From an uncultured Muribaculaceae bacterium (GTDB lineage: Bacteria; Bacteroidota; Bacteroidia; Bacteroidales; Muribaculaceae), in contig CAJTMM010000050.1 in NCBI GenBank assembly GCA_910577465.1, positions 1 to 9,694 on the forward strand: DNA of 9,694 nt, given 5' to 3'. The position numbers and the translations under genes were made by a program. Under the pieces are notes generated by a model. The model made no database searches and was not told the origin of the DNA. It saw only the letters and a program-made list of their open reading frames with translations. Every line of letters starts with the position of its first letter. Position 1 is the stretch's first letter. Shown here in pieces: positions 1 to 6,588 of the stretch.

Positions 1-16
1 GACCCTGTCAAGGGTC
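1..16. other. Short hairpin at the window edge
   Basis: The first 16 bases form a perfect 6-bp stem with a 4-base loop (GACCCT / AGGGTC around GTCA). The stem may extend beyond the window. It could be part of a terminator for a gene to the left, but no T-tract is visible on the plus side and the other side is cut off, so its role is open. Confidence 0.3.
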
Positions 17-116
17 GAATATCACACCCCGCCACAAAAATTCCTCATTCCAAATTGAACTGGCAAGAGCACATTGACATATTTGATTAAAACCAATAAT
101 AACCAAACCGCCGCAT

Positions 117-147
117 AAAAAAGTTCCGGCTAAACAATAGCCGGAAC
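117..147 (-). terminator. Rho-independent terminator of the mtnN-luxS operon
   Basis: A perfect 10-bp inverted repeat (GTTCCGGCTA at 123-132 and TAGCCGGAAC at 138-147) encloses a 5-base loop. Read on the minus strand it is followed at once by six T residues (A-run 117-122 on the plus strand), the classic intrinsic terminator layout. No T-run follows on the plus strand, so it acts on minus-strand transcripts. It lies about 260 bases past the stop of the last gene of the operon, implying an unusually long 3' untranslated region. Confidence 0.8.
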
Positions 148-403
148 GGTGATTTCTACGTGGTATTCGCAAAAAGGTTTTCTGTACGCTAATTCTTAAA
201 GTGCTTTAGAACGTTTCTGTAATTGTAGTAATGTACTTTGGGGATTAGACCGGAGAATGAACATTCTCCTTATGAGTTAGTTGTTTTACGAATAATTTGT
301 ACTAATAGTAATTGTACTTATGATAGGTTAGTGTCCAAGGGTAATTGTATTTTGGATAACTACCAAGTAATTAACTTACTTTAACTAATCTATCTCGTTT
401 GGA
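148..403 (-). other. Gene-free AT-rich stretch, probable long 3' UTR or small RNA region
   Basis: This stretch has no supportable reading frame. Between the stop of the AlbA_2 gene and the terminator it contains a GGAGAATG/CATTCTCC inverted repeat (252-269), three copies of GTAATTGTA (219-227, 308-316, 341-349) and an imperfect 15-base tandem pair starting with TTGTACT (297-326). It would be transcribed as the 3' end of the operon mRNA unless a separate promoter drives it. No convincing TAnnTTTG promoter was found inside it on either strand. Confidence 0.4.
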
Positions 404-1069
404 CTAATCGGTTTCGGATGCGAGTGCTACGGCGAATATGCGGTCCACGAATTTGAATCGTATGATGTCCATGGCATATAGGCGCGATATACACTCTTCG
501 GCTGTGCGGCGTGATATGTGGCACTGAAGCATGAAATCCTCTATGGACACATGGGGCATATCACGCAATAGGTCGAGCAGGCTTTGCTCGGCGGTGTTGA
601 AGGTGATGAGATTGAAAGTACCGGTATTTTTGTGTCGCCATGATTTTACCATTATGGCGGGAGCGGCAATATTCTCATCGGCAACACGGTAATAGGCGTG
701 CCATGAGCCGTCGTGCTCCTGCGCCATGACCGGGGGAGCGTCACAGCGGTCTATATCAGCCTGAATCACCACGGCTCCTTCGGCTGCACGGTAGGCGGTG
801 AAGCGGAGCTGTTGCGCCGGGCGGCAATATAGGTGTGCTGCCTGTTCTATGACGTAGATGTCCTCCTCGTTACGCACGCCGGCTATCACACCGTTGTCCT
901 TTACGCCTATCAGCAGGCGGCCGCCCGAGTTGTTGGCGAATGCCGATATTGAGCGGGCTATCTTGCGGGCGTCGGATATGGCGAATTTGAAATCCTGATG
1001 TTCATGTTCGCCCTCTGCTATTGCCTGTTGCAGATAGTACTTACCGCGTATGGCATGGATATCTTTCAT
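404..1069 (-). CDS. AlbA_2 / Schlafen-type nucleic-acid-binding protein with C-terminal winged helix
   Basis: The protein has 221 residues. Residues about 20-110 resemble the Schlafen AlbA_2 domain: EHQDFKFAI, then FANNSGGRLLIGVKDNG and a following VIAGV, the usual 'E-FK ... FAN-GG-L-IGV-D-G-I-G' signature. Such domains bind RNA or DNA and are often annotated 'ATP-binding' or 'putative transcriptional regulator'. Residues about 158-205 look like a winged helix-turn-helix (LLDLLRDMPHVSIEDFMLQC, then ISRRTAEECISRLYAMDIIRF). No signal peptide or TM segment is present, so it should be cytoplasmic. The start at 1069 is chosen because it lies 31 bases after the luxS stop; an upstream in-frame ATG at 1243 would add 58 Thr/Arg/His-rich residues lying inside luxS in another frame. 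It is the third gene of the mtnN-luxS operon. The domain call is fairly firm; the target and role are unknown, though a regulator is plausible. Confidence 0.75.
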   Translation of the reverse strand: MKDIHAIRGKYYLQQAIAEGEHEHQDFKFAISDARKIARSISAFANNSGGRLLIGVKDNGVIAGVRNEEDIYVIEQAAHLYCRPAQQLRFTAYRAAEGAVVIQADIDRCDAPPVMAQEHDGSWHAYYRVADENIAAPAIMVKSWRHKNTGTFNLITFNTAEQSLLDLLRDMPHVSIEDFMLQCHISRRTAEECISRLYAMDIIRFKFVDRIFAVALASETD

Positions 1070-1100
1070 GTGTGCGTGACCTGCTGTGCGGTAAGTGTGG

Positions 1101-1580
1101 CTACTGCGGGTATGATAGGTTCTTGTCGGTGGCGTGGCGCAGAACCTCAAGATATGCCGCGGCTTGCTTGCGTGCTTCGTCGAGGTCCATGTAGCTGTAG
1201 TTGCCGCATTCCACAGGCGATGCTCCGGGTATCTCTCCGTCAAATCCTGCTATGAAACTGAATGTCTCTATCATGAGCGGAAGCACGTCGGATGAGTTGT
1301 AACTGCCTGCGACTATGAGATAGTTGCCGGTGCGGCAGCCCATCGGTCCCCAGTAGATTATGCGTTGGCTCCACTGAGGATGGTTGCGCAGGAACGTTGC
1401 GGCAAGATGTTCTATGGTGTGGAGCGCGCGTCCGCTTATTGCCGGCTGGCGGTTGGGCTCGGTCATGCGTATGTCGAAGGTGGTGATGACATCACCCGTG
1501 GGGGTGAGGTCGGTACGCGATACGTAGATACCGCGCAGGAGCTTGTTGTGGTCCACTGTGAAGCTTGCTATCCTTTCCAT
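1101..1580 (-). CDS. luxS: S-ribosylhomocysteine lyase LuxS
   Basis: This 159-residue cytoplasmic enzyme cleaves S-ribosylhomocysteine to homocysteine and 4,5-dihydroxy-2,3-pentanedione, the precursor of autoinducer AI-2. The metal-binding HxxEH motif is at H54, E57 and H58 (ALHTIEHLAATFLRN). The catalytic-loop Cys is C82 in GPMGCRTG, and the third metal ligand is C125 in ASPVECGNY. The length and order match the family, and no key residue is missing. The start MERIASFTVDH fits the family N-terminus. It lies 25 bases after mtnN, whose product makes its substrate, so the two act in sequence. It has no visible promoter of its own and is presumably expressed from the one upstream of mtnN. Confidence 0.97.
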   Translation of the reverse strand: MERIASFTVDHNKLLRGIYVSRTDLTPTGDVITTFDIRMTEPNRQPAISGRALHTIEHLAATFLRNHPQWSQRIIYWGPMGCRTGNYLIVAGSYNSSDVLPLMIETFSFIAGFDGEIPGASPVECGNYSYMDLDEARKQAAAYLEVLRHATDKNLSYPQ

Positions 1581-1605
1581 ATCTTAGGGTAGTTTTGTGG
1601 GTTTG

Positions 1606-2292
1606 TCAGGCGGTGAGCTCGTGGATTATGTGGCGCAGCATGTCAAATGTATGGCGTGGCGCTTCCTCCCAGAAGTTCTGGTACTGGGCTATGTTGTCAT
1701 CGGCTCCGGGGGTGTCGGAAATCACACGCATACAGGCGAACGGCACATTACGGAGATAGCATACCTGCGCTATTGCAGCCGATTCCATGTCTACGGCGTC
1801 GACCTCGGGGTAGAGATCGCGTATATGCTGCACTACGGCGGGGTCGCTGACAAAAATGTCGCCCGAGCATACCAGACCGTGCTTCACGGTGTCGCCTTCA
1901 TGCAGGCAGGAGAGATTGTTTACGAAATCTGCTGTGTGGAAGAACCGCGGACATCCTGCGGCATCGCCCCATTCCGTGCCGGGGCCGCACCATACGTCGT
2001 GATAGGCTATGCGTGTGCCTACCACTATGTCGAGTATGCCGGCATTGCCACCGGTGCCGCCTGCCACTCCGGTGTTGATTATCAGTTCCGGCTCAAAGCG
2101 GTCTATTAGCGTCATGGTGCCCATGGCGGCATTGACTTTGCCTATGCCGCATTTCATGGCTATGATGGATGCCTGGCCTATGTTGCCGCAGTGGAACGTG
2201 AAGCCGTTGAATGTGCTTTGCGACTGGTTCTCGAGTAGTGGCATTAGCAGGGCAAGCTCCTTGTCCATTGCCACGATGACGCCTATTTTCAT
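1606..2292 (-). CDS. mtnN: 5'-methylthioadenosine/S-adenosylhomocysteine nucleosidase
   Basis: This 228-residue cytoplasmic enzyme of the PNP/UDP phosphorylase superfamily removes adenine from S-adenosylhomocysteine (giving S-ribosylhomocysteine for LuxS) and from 5'-methylthioadenosine. It begins MKIGVIVAMDKE, with the catalytic-site Glu at position 12. Other family marks are INTGVAGG (72-79), VDMESAAIAQ with E170 contacting the ribose, and RVISDTPGADD with the general-acid Asp at D193. The length matches the family and it looks intact. It is the first gene of the operon with luxS, giving consecutive enzymatic steps of the activated methyl cycle. A TAnnTTTG element at 2334-2341 would start transcription about 35 bases upstream of its ATG, leaving no room for an SAH riboswitch. 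Confidence 0.96.
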   Translation of the reverse strand: MKIGVIVAMDKELALLMPLLENQSQSTFNGFTFHCGNIGQASIIAMKCGIGKVNAAMGTMTLIDRFEPELIINTGVAGGTGGNAGILDIVVGTRIAYHDVWCGPGTEWGDAAGCPRFFHTADFVNNLSCLHEGDTVKHGLVCSGDIFVSDPAVVQHIRDLYPEVDAVDMESAAIAQVCYLRNVPFACMRVISDTPGADDNIAQYQNFWEEAPRHTFDMLRHIIHELTA

Positions 2293-2333
2293 CTCTGTGT
2301 CGTTTTTTTGTGTTTGATGATGTTATCGGATTG

Positions 2334-2341
2334 CAAAATTA
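2334..2341 (-). promoter_or_regulatory. Bacteroidota -7 element upstream of mtnN
   Basis: On the minus strand this reads TAATTTTG, an exact match to the Bacteroidota -7 consensus TAnnTTTG. It sits 41 bases before the mtnN ATG, so the 5' UTR would be about 35 bases. No good -33 TTTG is seen at the expected spacing, so this is a partial match only. Confidence 0.5.
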
Positions 2342-2359
2342 CAAAATTCGATGTGATTA

Positions 2360-2394
2360 TTTTGCCGCCTATTTGTCGAATGTGGCTATATTTG
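2360..2394 (+). promoter_or_regulatory. Bacteroidota promoter for the secreted esterase gene
   Basis: TATATTTG at 2387-2394 is an exact match to TAnnTTTG. A TTTTG at 2360-2364 can act as the -33 element, with a spacer of 22 bases, slightly longer than the usual 19-21. The ATG at 2422 follows after about 20 transcribed bases. It is divergent from, and only about 45 bp away from, the mtnN -7 element. Confidence 0.55.
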
Positions 2395-2421
2395 CGATTA
2401 TTAATATAATTTCTGAAGATT

Positions 2422-3252
2422 ATGAAGCTGATTCGTGTTGCCGTGATGACGGCTGCTGTAATATGGGGCGCGGTGATGCAGGCATCGGTGGTGCGTGATG
2501 TGGAGAGTGTCAATATCCCTTCGCCTGCCAAGGTCACGGTGGCTGTGCCGGAATGTTACGATACCGATACTTCGGTGCGCTATCCGGTGGTGTATCTGCT
2601 CAACGGTCATGGCGGTGACCACACCACATGGGGGCGCCTTGTGGATCTCGACAGTCTTGCCACGGAGTATGGTTGCCTGATAGTGTGTCCGGCAGGGTTG
2701 AACAGTTGGTACTGGGATTCGCCGGTCGATTCCACCCTGCAGATGGAAAGCTATATTATAGAGGAGCTGCTGCCGTGGGTGGATGCGAATTACCGCACGC
2801 GCACCGACCGGATGGGACGTGCCGTGACGGGATTGAGCATGGGCGGACATGGCGGTCTGTGGCTGGGGCTGCGCCATACGGAGCTGTTCGGCTCGGCGGG
2901 TTCTACGAGCGGTGGTGTCGACATCCGTCCTTTTCCCGGCAAGTGGAACATGGCTGACCGTCTCGGACCGCTGAAGGGCAATGAATCGGTGTGGGACTCG
3001 CACACCGTGATGGAGCTTCTGCCGGATGTGAAACCGGGTGTGACCAACATAATATTCGATTGCGGCACGGAGGATTTCTTCTATGAGGTGAACAACAGAT
3101 TGCATCGTGAACTTACCCGACGTGGTATCGCGCACACCTATCTCACCTCGCCCGGCGCGCACAATGGTCAATATTGGAGCCGCTCCATAATACCGCAATT
3201 GCAATTCTTCCATACCGTATTCTACATCCCCGGCGAAGCGGGTAGCAATTGA
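2422..3252 (+). CDS. Secreted alpha/beta-hydrolase esterase (esterase D / CE1-like)
   Basis: The protein has 276 residues. A signal peptide is visible (MKLIRVAVMTAAVIWGAVMQ, cleavage after about A21), so the enzyme should be exported. The rest is one alpha/beta-hydrolase of the PF00756 'putative esterase' family, which includes S-formylglutathione hydrolase, feruloyl and acetyl-xylan esterases and antigen 85. YPVVYLLNGHGGDHTTW (54-70) is the early strand and oxyanion-hole region; GLSMGG carries the nucleophile S139; CGTEDFFYE carries the likely catalytic D218; GAHNGQYW carries H247. The triad is complete. Export argues against a cytosolic formaldehyde-detoxification role and for acting on an ester in glycan, lipid or diet material, which is an inference. 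It stands alone on the plus strand, divergent from mtnN, with its own promoter. Confidence 0.88.
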   Translation: MKLIRVAVMTAAVIWGAVMQASVVRDVESVNIPSPAKVTVAVPECYDTDTSVRYPVVYLLNGHGGDHTTWGRLVDLDSLATEYGCLIVCPAGLNSWYWDSPVDSTLQMESYIIEELLPWVDANYRTRTDRMGRAVTGLSMGGHGGLWLGLRHTELFGSAGSTSGGVDIRPFPGKWNMADRLGPLKGNESVWDSHTVMELLPDVKPGVTNIIFDCGTEDFFYEVNNRLHRELTRRGIAHTYLTSPGAHNGQYWSRSIIPQLQFFHTVFYIPGEAGSN

Positions 3253-3281
3253 GAAGCAGGTAAGGTCAGTTGAATAAAATG

Positions 3282-3313
3282 CGCCGACCATCCGTCATGA
3301 CGGATAGTCGGCG
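3282..3313. terminator. Hairpin between convergent genes, probable bidirectional terminator
   Basis: CGCCGAC (3282-3288) pairs with GTCGGCG (3307-3313). Inside it, ATCCGTC pairs with GACGGAT after one mismatch, giving a long GC-rich stem with a tiny loop. It lies between the esterase stop (3252) and the barrel-protein stop (3337), which converge. On the minus side the stem is followed by CATTTTATTC, a fair T-rich tail; the plus-side tail is weaker. Confidence 0.65.
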
Positions 3314-3336
3314 TGTATTATCGCTGTCGGTTATGT

Positions 3337-4026
3337 TTAGAAATTGTAGCCGAGTGTGATATCGAAGAGGTTGGAGTGCATCGAGAGCTTATCCTTGGCA
3401 AGGTCGCACATGCCGGCTGCTCCGGATATGGCTGCATAATAGTGGTGCATGAATGTGGCTCCTACACCGAAACGCCATTTGATGTCACAGCGGTTGAGCA
3501 TACCCTCCTTACCGTAGACGGAGCCGGAGGTATGGAAGTTGTTGATGGTTATGTAGGCGTCGGCTGAGAATCCGATGTTCACTTCCGGACCTGTGAACAC
3601 TGATATCTGAAGGTCGGGGAGCACATCGAAGTGATATCCCACGTTAAGAGGTATGCGTATGCCGAACTGGCGTATGGACGCGTGGTCGAATCCACCGCGG
3701 ATAGGTTCGCCGAATATCTCCTCCATCTCTTCCTTGATGAGGGATTGGTTGAGGGCGTAGGTATTGTAGTAGAATGAGAAGCCGGGTTCAAAATAAAGGT
3801 TTTTCCATACGGGCATGTGGTAGATACCGCCGAAGCTCAGACCGGAGCCATTGTTGAGTATATCGGCCTTGAGGGTGGAATTTATCTTGAAATCGCCGGG
3901 GCATGCGAGCTCGTAGGAGATGCGCGCACCGAAGTAGGCTTTGTTCTCGCGACTGTCGAATATGTCCTGTGCCGAAGCGCACAATGTGGCGACTAAGAGC
4001 GATGCCACTACAAGAATCTTTTTCAT
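3337..4026 (-). CDS. Outer-membrane beta-barrel protein (porin-family, PF13568-like)
   Basis: The protein has 229 residues. A clear signal peptide (MKKILVVASLLVATLCASAQ, cleavage about residue 20) is followed by alternating polar/aromatic strands typical of a small Bacteroidota outer-membrane barrel. Examples are FEPGFSFYYNTY, IRIPLNVGYHFDVLPDLQIS, VFTGPEVNIGFS and the C-terminal strand FDITLGYNF ending in Phe, the usual signal for barrel assembly. The strand pattern GGIYHMPVWKNLYFEPGFSFY is characteristic of this family. The specific function is unknown; such proteins are usually annotated only as 'porin family' or 'outer membrane beta-barrel protein'. It is monocistronic as far as can be seen, with a promoter candidate at 4140-4147 and an unusual stem-loop in its 5' UTR. 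Confidence 0.85.
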   Translation of the reverse strand: MKKILVVASLLVATLCASAQDIFDSRENKAYFGARISYELACPGDFKINSTLKADILNNGSGLSFGGIYHMPVWKNLYFEPGFSFYYNTYALNQSLIKEEMEEIFGEPIRGGFDHASIRQFGIRIPLNVGYHFDVLPDLQISVFTGPEVNIGFSADAYITINNFHTSGSVYGKEGMLNRCDIKWRFGVGATFMHHYYAAISGAAGMCDLAKDKLSMHSNLFDITLGYNF

Positions 4027-4060
4027 CGGATGTAAGTGTAAAATAGTTGATAATGCTTAT

Positions 4061-4134
4061 TGAACTCATTTAAACTTTTAAAGAAAGTCTTGCAGTTCAG
4101 TTTTAACATTCGGTAAAAAGTTTAATTGAGTTCA
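4061..4134 (-). repeat. 19-bp inverted repeat in the leader of the outer-membrane protein gene
   Basis: TGAACTCATTTAAACTTTT (4061-4079) and AAAAGTTTAATTGAGTTCA (4116-4134) are reverse complements at 18 of 19 positions, separated by 36 bases. If transcription starts about 7 bases downstream of the TAAATTTG element at 4147-4140, the mRNA would begin at or within a base or two of the outer end of this repeat. It would then carry a long 5'-terminal stem-loop, followed by 34 single-stranded bases before the ATG. It could equally be a DNA operator or the remnant of a miniature element. No target-site duplication was seen at its edges. Confidence 0.65.
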
Positions 4135-4139
4135 TTAGA

Positions 4140-4147
4140 CAAATTTA
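4140..4147 (-). promoter_or_regulatory. Bacteroidota -7 element for the outer-membrane protein gene
   Basis: The minus strand reads TAAATTTG, an exact TAnnTTTG match. It is the same octamer as in the promoter at 7910-7917. No clear -33 TTTG is present at 19-21 bases, so the strength is uncertain. It predicts a 5' UTR of roughly 105 bases containing the inverted repeat at 4061-4134. Confidence 0.5.
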
Positions 4148-4221
4148 CGTCTAACCAAGTTAGCATCCCGCCTACTCATAGTTAAAATATGTCAACAGTC
4201 CCCATTCCGACCAACATCCAT

Positions 4222-4260
4222 CCCCCTCCGCCCAACTCACCCCCCCAACCTAACCGCCCC
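4222..4260 (-). other. G-quadruplex-forming motif (G-rich on the minus strand)
   Basis: The plus strand is C-rich: C5 (4222-4226), C3 (4231-4233), C7 (4240-4246), C4 (4257-4260). On the minus strand the G7 run can split as G3-N1-G3, followed by N6, G3, N4 and G5, which satisfies the G3+N1-7 quadruplex rule; the G4 run adds a spare tract. The motif lies just past the stop of the caspase gene and upstream of the outer-membrane protein promoter. Its role is unknown. The homopolymer of seven is also a possible slippage site, though outside coding sequence. Confidence 0.55.
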
Positions 4261-4274
4261 TAAACCTGGATTCC

Positions 4275-6581
4275 TCAAAACTTATTATCCGCCAAGAATT
4301 TCTTCGCTTCCTCATCGCCTTGCTCCGCAGCTTTTTTCAACCACTTTTTCGCTTCCGCATAATCTTTAGCTACACCATTGCCATAATAATACATTAAACC
4401 GATGTTGTATTGGGCGTTTGCATCTCCTTGATTGGCAGCTTTGCGGTACCATTTCATTGCTTCCACGTAATCCGTAGTTACTCCATCTCCATCGTGGTAC
4501 ATCCCACCGATATTGATTTGCGCTTTTGCATCTCCTTGTTCAGCAGCTTTGCGATACCATTTCAGCGCTTCCGCGTGATCCTGGATTACCCCTTCTCCAT
4601 TAGAGTACATTACACCGATGGTGTTTTGAGCTGCTGCATATCCTTGATCGGCGGCTTTATGGAACCATTTCATAGCTTCCGTGTAGTTCTTAGTTGCGCC
4701 TTCTCCAAAATAATACATTAAACCGATGTGGTATTGAGCTGCTGTATGTCCTTGTTCCGCAGCTTTGCTAAACAAGGACATAGCTTCCGCGTAATTTTTA
4801 GTTACACCATCTCCATGAAAATACATTAACCCAATTTTGTATTGAGCTTTTGCATATCCTTGATTTGCGGCTTTGCTGAACCACTTCATTGCTTCTGCGT
4901 AATCTTGGGTAACACCTTGTCCATTGGAATACAATACACCAATGCGGTATTGTGCATCATCATCTCCTTGTTCCGCAGCTTTGCGGTACCATTTCATAGC
5001 TTTCGCATAATCCTGAGTTACTCCTTGTCCATTGGAATACATTACACCAATGTATAATTGAGCTATTGCAATTTCTTGTTCCGCAGCTTTATGGAACCAC
5101 TTCAAAGCTTCTGTGTAATCCTTAGTTACTCCTTCTCCATTGTAGTACATGATACCTATGAGACATTTGGCTTCTGCAACTCCTTTATCTGCGGCTTTGC
5201 GGAACCAATTCACAGCTTCCGTATAGTTCTTGGTTACACCCTCTCCAAAATAATACATGCTACCGATGCTGAATTGGGCACGTGCATATCCTTGATTTGC
5301 GGCTTTGCGGTACCACTTCGTAGCTTCCATATAATTCTTAGTTACACCGTGTCCCTCATGATACATAATCCCTATAAGATTTTGAGCTTTTGGATTGTCG
5401 GGAATTCGTAGAAGTAGTTGCATGGCTTTCTGATAGCTACCATCGTCGTAAGCCTTATTGGCTTGCTCCAAGATAGATGTGGAAGTCTCGTTTTGGGTGG
5501 AGTTGTAGTTTGGCGGGTTGGCGTCTGAATTGTTTTTTTGCGGGTTGAACCGGAAGTTTTCGATTAGGTTTCCTACTTGTACGGGATACTGCTTTTTGTT
5601 TGTGGCGAAGTAGGTGTCGCGGACTACGGATGTCATCATTTCAGAGAATGAGATATTGGGGGTGCGCATGTTTTTCATGAGCATTTTTGCAAAGGGGCTG
5701 TTGTCGCCCCGTTCTCCGTCGGTAGCTACTTTGCCGGACTGGGTGGCGAATGCTATCACGGTGCCCACGGAGCCTTCCATGGACGACAGTCCGTTGAGCG
5801 CGGAGCGGCTCCAAGCCGATTTGCGGTTGCGGCAAGCGTCGAAAAAGAATATTTTTGACGGGCATCCTGAGTTTTCGACTCTGTCTACAATATCGTTGCA
5901 GCTAAGGCAGTAACGGAGGTCGTCGCGCCGCTCAAGCATGTTGTCGACAGGGATGAGATAGTTTATGTCATCCTCCTGAATACCATGGCCGGCATAATAA
6001 AAAAATGCCACTTGATAGTCCTTGGCGAGTGTGGCGAATCGGTTTACAGCCGTGGACATATCGGTGTAGTTGCATTCGTATGTGTGAATTACATCGAATC
6101 CTAAATCGAGCAGTGTTTCAGATATGTCCTCGGCGTCTTTTTGCGCGTTGGCAAGCGTAGGTATATTGTCATATATGGAGTTGCCGAGAACCAATGCTAT
6201 GCGCCGCTCGGGATAGTTCGAAGCGTTTGGGCTTCGTTCCAAATCTATGTCAGATTCTATGCCGCGTGTCGATGCTTTATTAGTTTGGAAAAGGAAGTCG
6301 AATATGCTGGAAACATTTCTTTTCTGTTTTAATACCGTTCTTGAAAATCGAAGGTGTTTGAATGTGTTCAGGTCCTTTACAATCATGTAGTGTTTTTTTG
6401 TAACCCATTTGATTTTTGAGGAGCCTTTGAATTTGTCTCCAACTTTCAAAGTGTCTTTTCCGATTACTATCGTGGGCGTGGAAAGTTTTATAATCTGATA
6501 CCGGTCATCCTTATTGAGAGTAGCGGCTTGGATGCTTATTATAGATAATGAGATGAGCAGTAGTGATAACAGTCGGTTCAT
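4275..6581 (-). CDS. Secreted caspase-like (C14) peptidase with ten Sel1 repeats
   Basis: The protein has 768 residues. An N-terminal signal peptide (MNRLLSLLLISLSIISIQAA) predicts export. Residues about 24-110 form a small, probably beta-rich domain (YQIIKLSTPTIVIGKDTLKV, then KHYMIVKDLNTFKHLRFS) that I cannot assign. Residues about 127-345 are a caspase/metacaspase-like C14 domain: RIALVLGNSIYDNIPTLANA, the catalytic His in FFYYAGHG (H199) and the catalytic Cys in IFFFDACRNR (C250). Both dyad residues are present. After an Asn/Ser-rich linker and a short helical pair (370-392) come ten Sel1 repeats with an exact 36-residue period (starts 399 to 723), which normally form a solenoid for protein binding. 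The gene begins 7 bases after the CHASE2 gene stop, so the two are co-transcribed and perhaps translationally coupled. The substrate is unknown; bacterial caspase homologues usually cleave after basic or acidic residues, which cannot be told from sequence. Confidence 0.9.
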   Translation of the reverse strand: MNRLLSLLLISLSIISIQAATLNKDDRYQIIKLSTPTIVIGKDTLKVGDKFKGSSKIKWVTKKHYMIVKDLNTFKHLRFSRTVLKQKRNVSSIFDFLFQTNKASTRGIESDIDLERSPNASNYPERRIALVLGNSIYDNIPTLANAQKDAEDISETLLDLGFDVIHTYECNYTDMSTAVNRFATLAKDYQVAFFYYAGHGIQEDDINYLIPVDNMLERRDDLRYCLSCNDIVDRVENSGCPSKIFFFDACRNRKSAWSRSALNGLSSMEGSVGTVIAFATQSGKVATDGERGDNSPFAKMLMKNMRTPNISFSEMMTSVVRDTYFATNKKQYPVQVGNLIENFRFNPQKNNSDANPPNYNSTQNETSTSILEQANKAYDDGSYQKAMQLLLRIPDNPKAQNLIGIMYHEGHGVTKNYMEATKWYRKAANQGYARAQFSIGSMYYFGEGVTKNYTEAVNWFRKAADKGVAEAKCLIGIMYYNGEGVTKDYTEALKWFHKAAEQEIAIAQLYIGVMYSNGQGVTQDYAKAMKWYRKAAEQGDDDAQYRIGVLYSNGQGVTQDYAEAMKWFSKAANQGYAKAQYKIGLMYFHGDGVTKNYAEAMSLFSKAAEQGHTAAQYHIGLMYYFGEGATKNYTEAMKWFHKAADQGYAAAQNTIGVMYSNGEGVIQDHAEALKWYRKAAEQGDAKAQINIGGMYHDGDGVTTDYVEAMKWYRKAANQGDANAQYNIGLMYYYGNGVAKDYAEAKKWLKKAAEQGDEEAKKFLADNKF
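4308..5387 (-). repeat. 108-bp tandem repeat array encoding ten Sel1 repeats
   Basis: Ten in-frame units of exactly 108 bases encode the Sel1 solenoid (pattern A-Q-x-x-I-G-x-M-Y-x-x-G-x-G-V-x-x-D/N-Y-x-E-A). There are no insertions or deletions between units. At DNA level some neighbours are very close: a 30-base segment at 4915-4944 matches 5023-5052 at 29 of 30 positions, and the encoded units share NGQGVTQDYA. That points to recent unit duplication or gene conversion. Confidence 0.85.
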
Positions 6582-6588
6582 AGTATCG

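Noticed and set aside
74..102. Sigma70-like promoter TTGACA - 17 bases - TAATAA on the plus strand
   Set aside because: Bacteroidota do not use this consensus, and no gene follows on the plus strand; probably chance in AT-rich DNA.
1070..1243. Upstream in-frame start that would lengthen the AlbA_2 protein by 58 residues
   Set aside because: The extension lies inside luxS in another frame, is Thr/Arg/His-rich with no family similarity, and the ATG at 1069 is correctly spaced after the luxS stop.
1597..2109. 170-codon plus-strand open frame opposite mtnN
   Set aside because: It is antisense to a certain enzyme gene, its composition mirrors the mtnN codons, and no domain or promoter supports it.
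2293..2333. Possible SAH-responsive riboswitch before mtnN
   Set aside because: The predicted leader is only about 35 bases, mostly unstructured and T/A-rich; too short for a known SAH riboswitch.
2401..3291. 296-codon minus-strand open frame opposite the esterase
   Set aside because: The His/Arg-rich, low-complexity translation has no family marks, while the plus frame has a signal peptide and full catalytic triad.
4410..5411. Several plus-strand open frames with repeated Phe/Ser/Ile-rich sequence opposite the Sel1 array
   Set aside because: They are the antisense reading of the 108-bp repeats; the repeats make them look protein-like, but the Sel1 frame is unambiguous.
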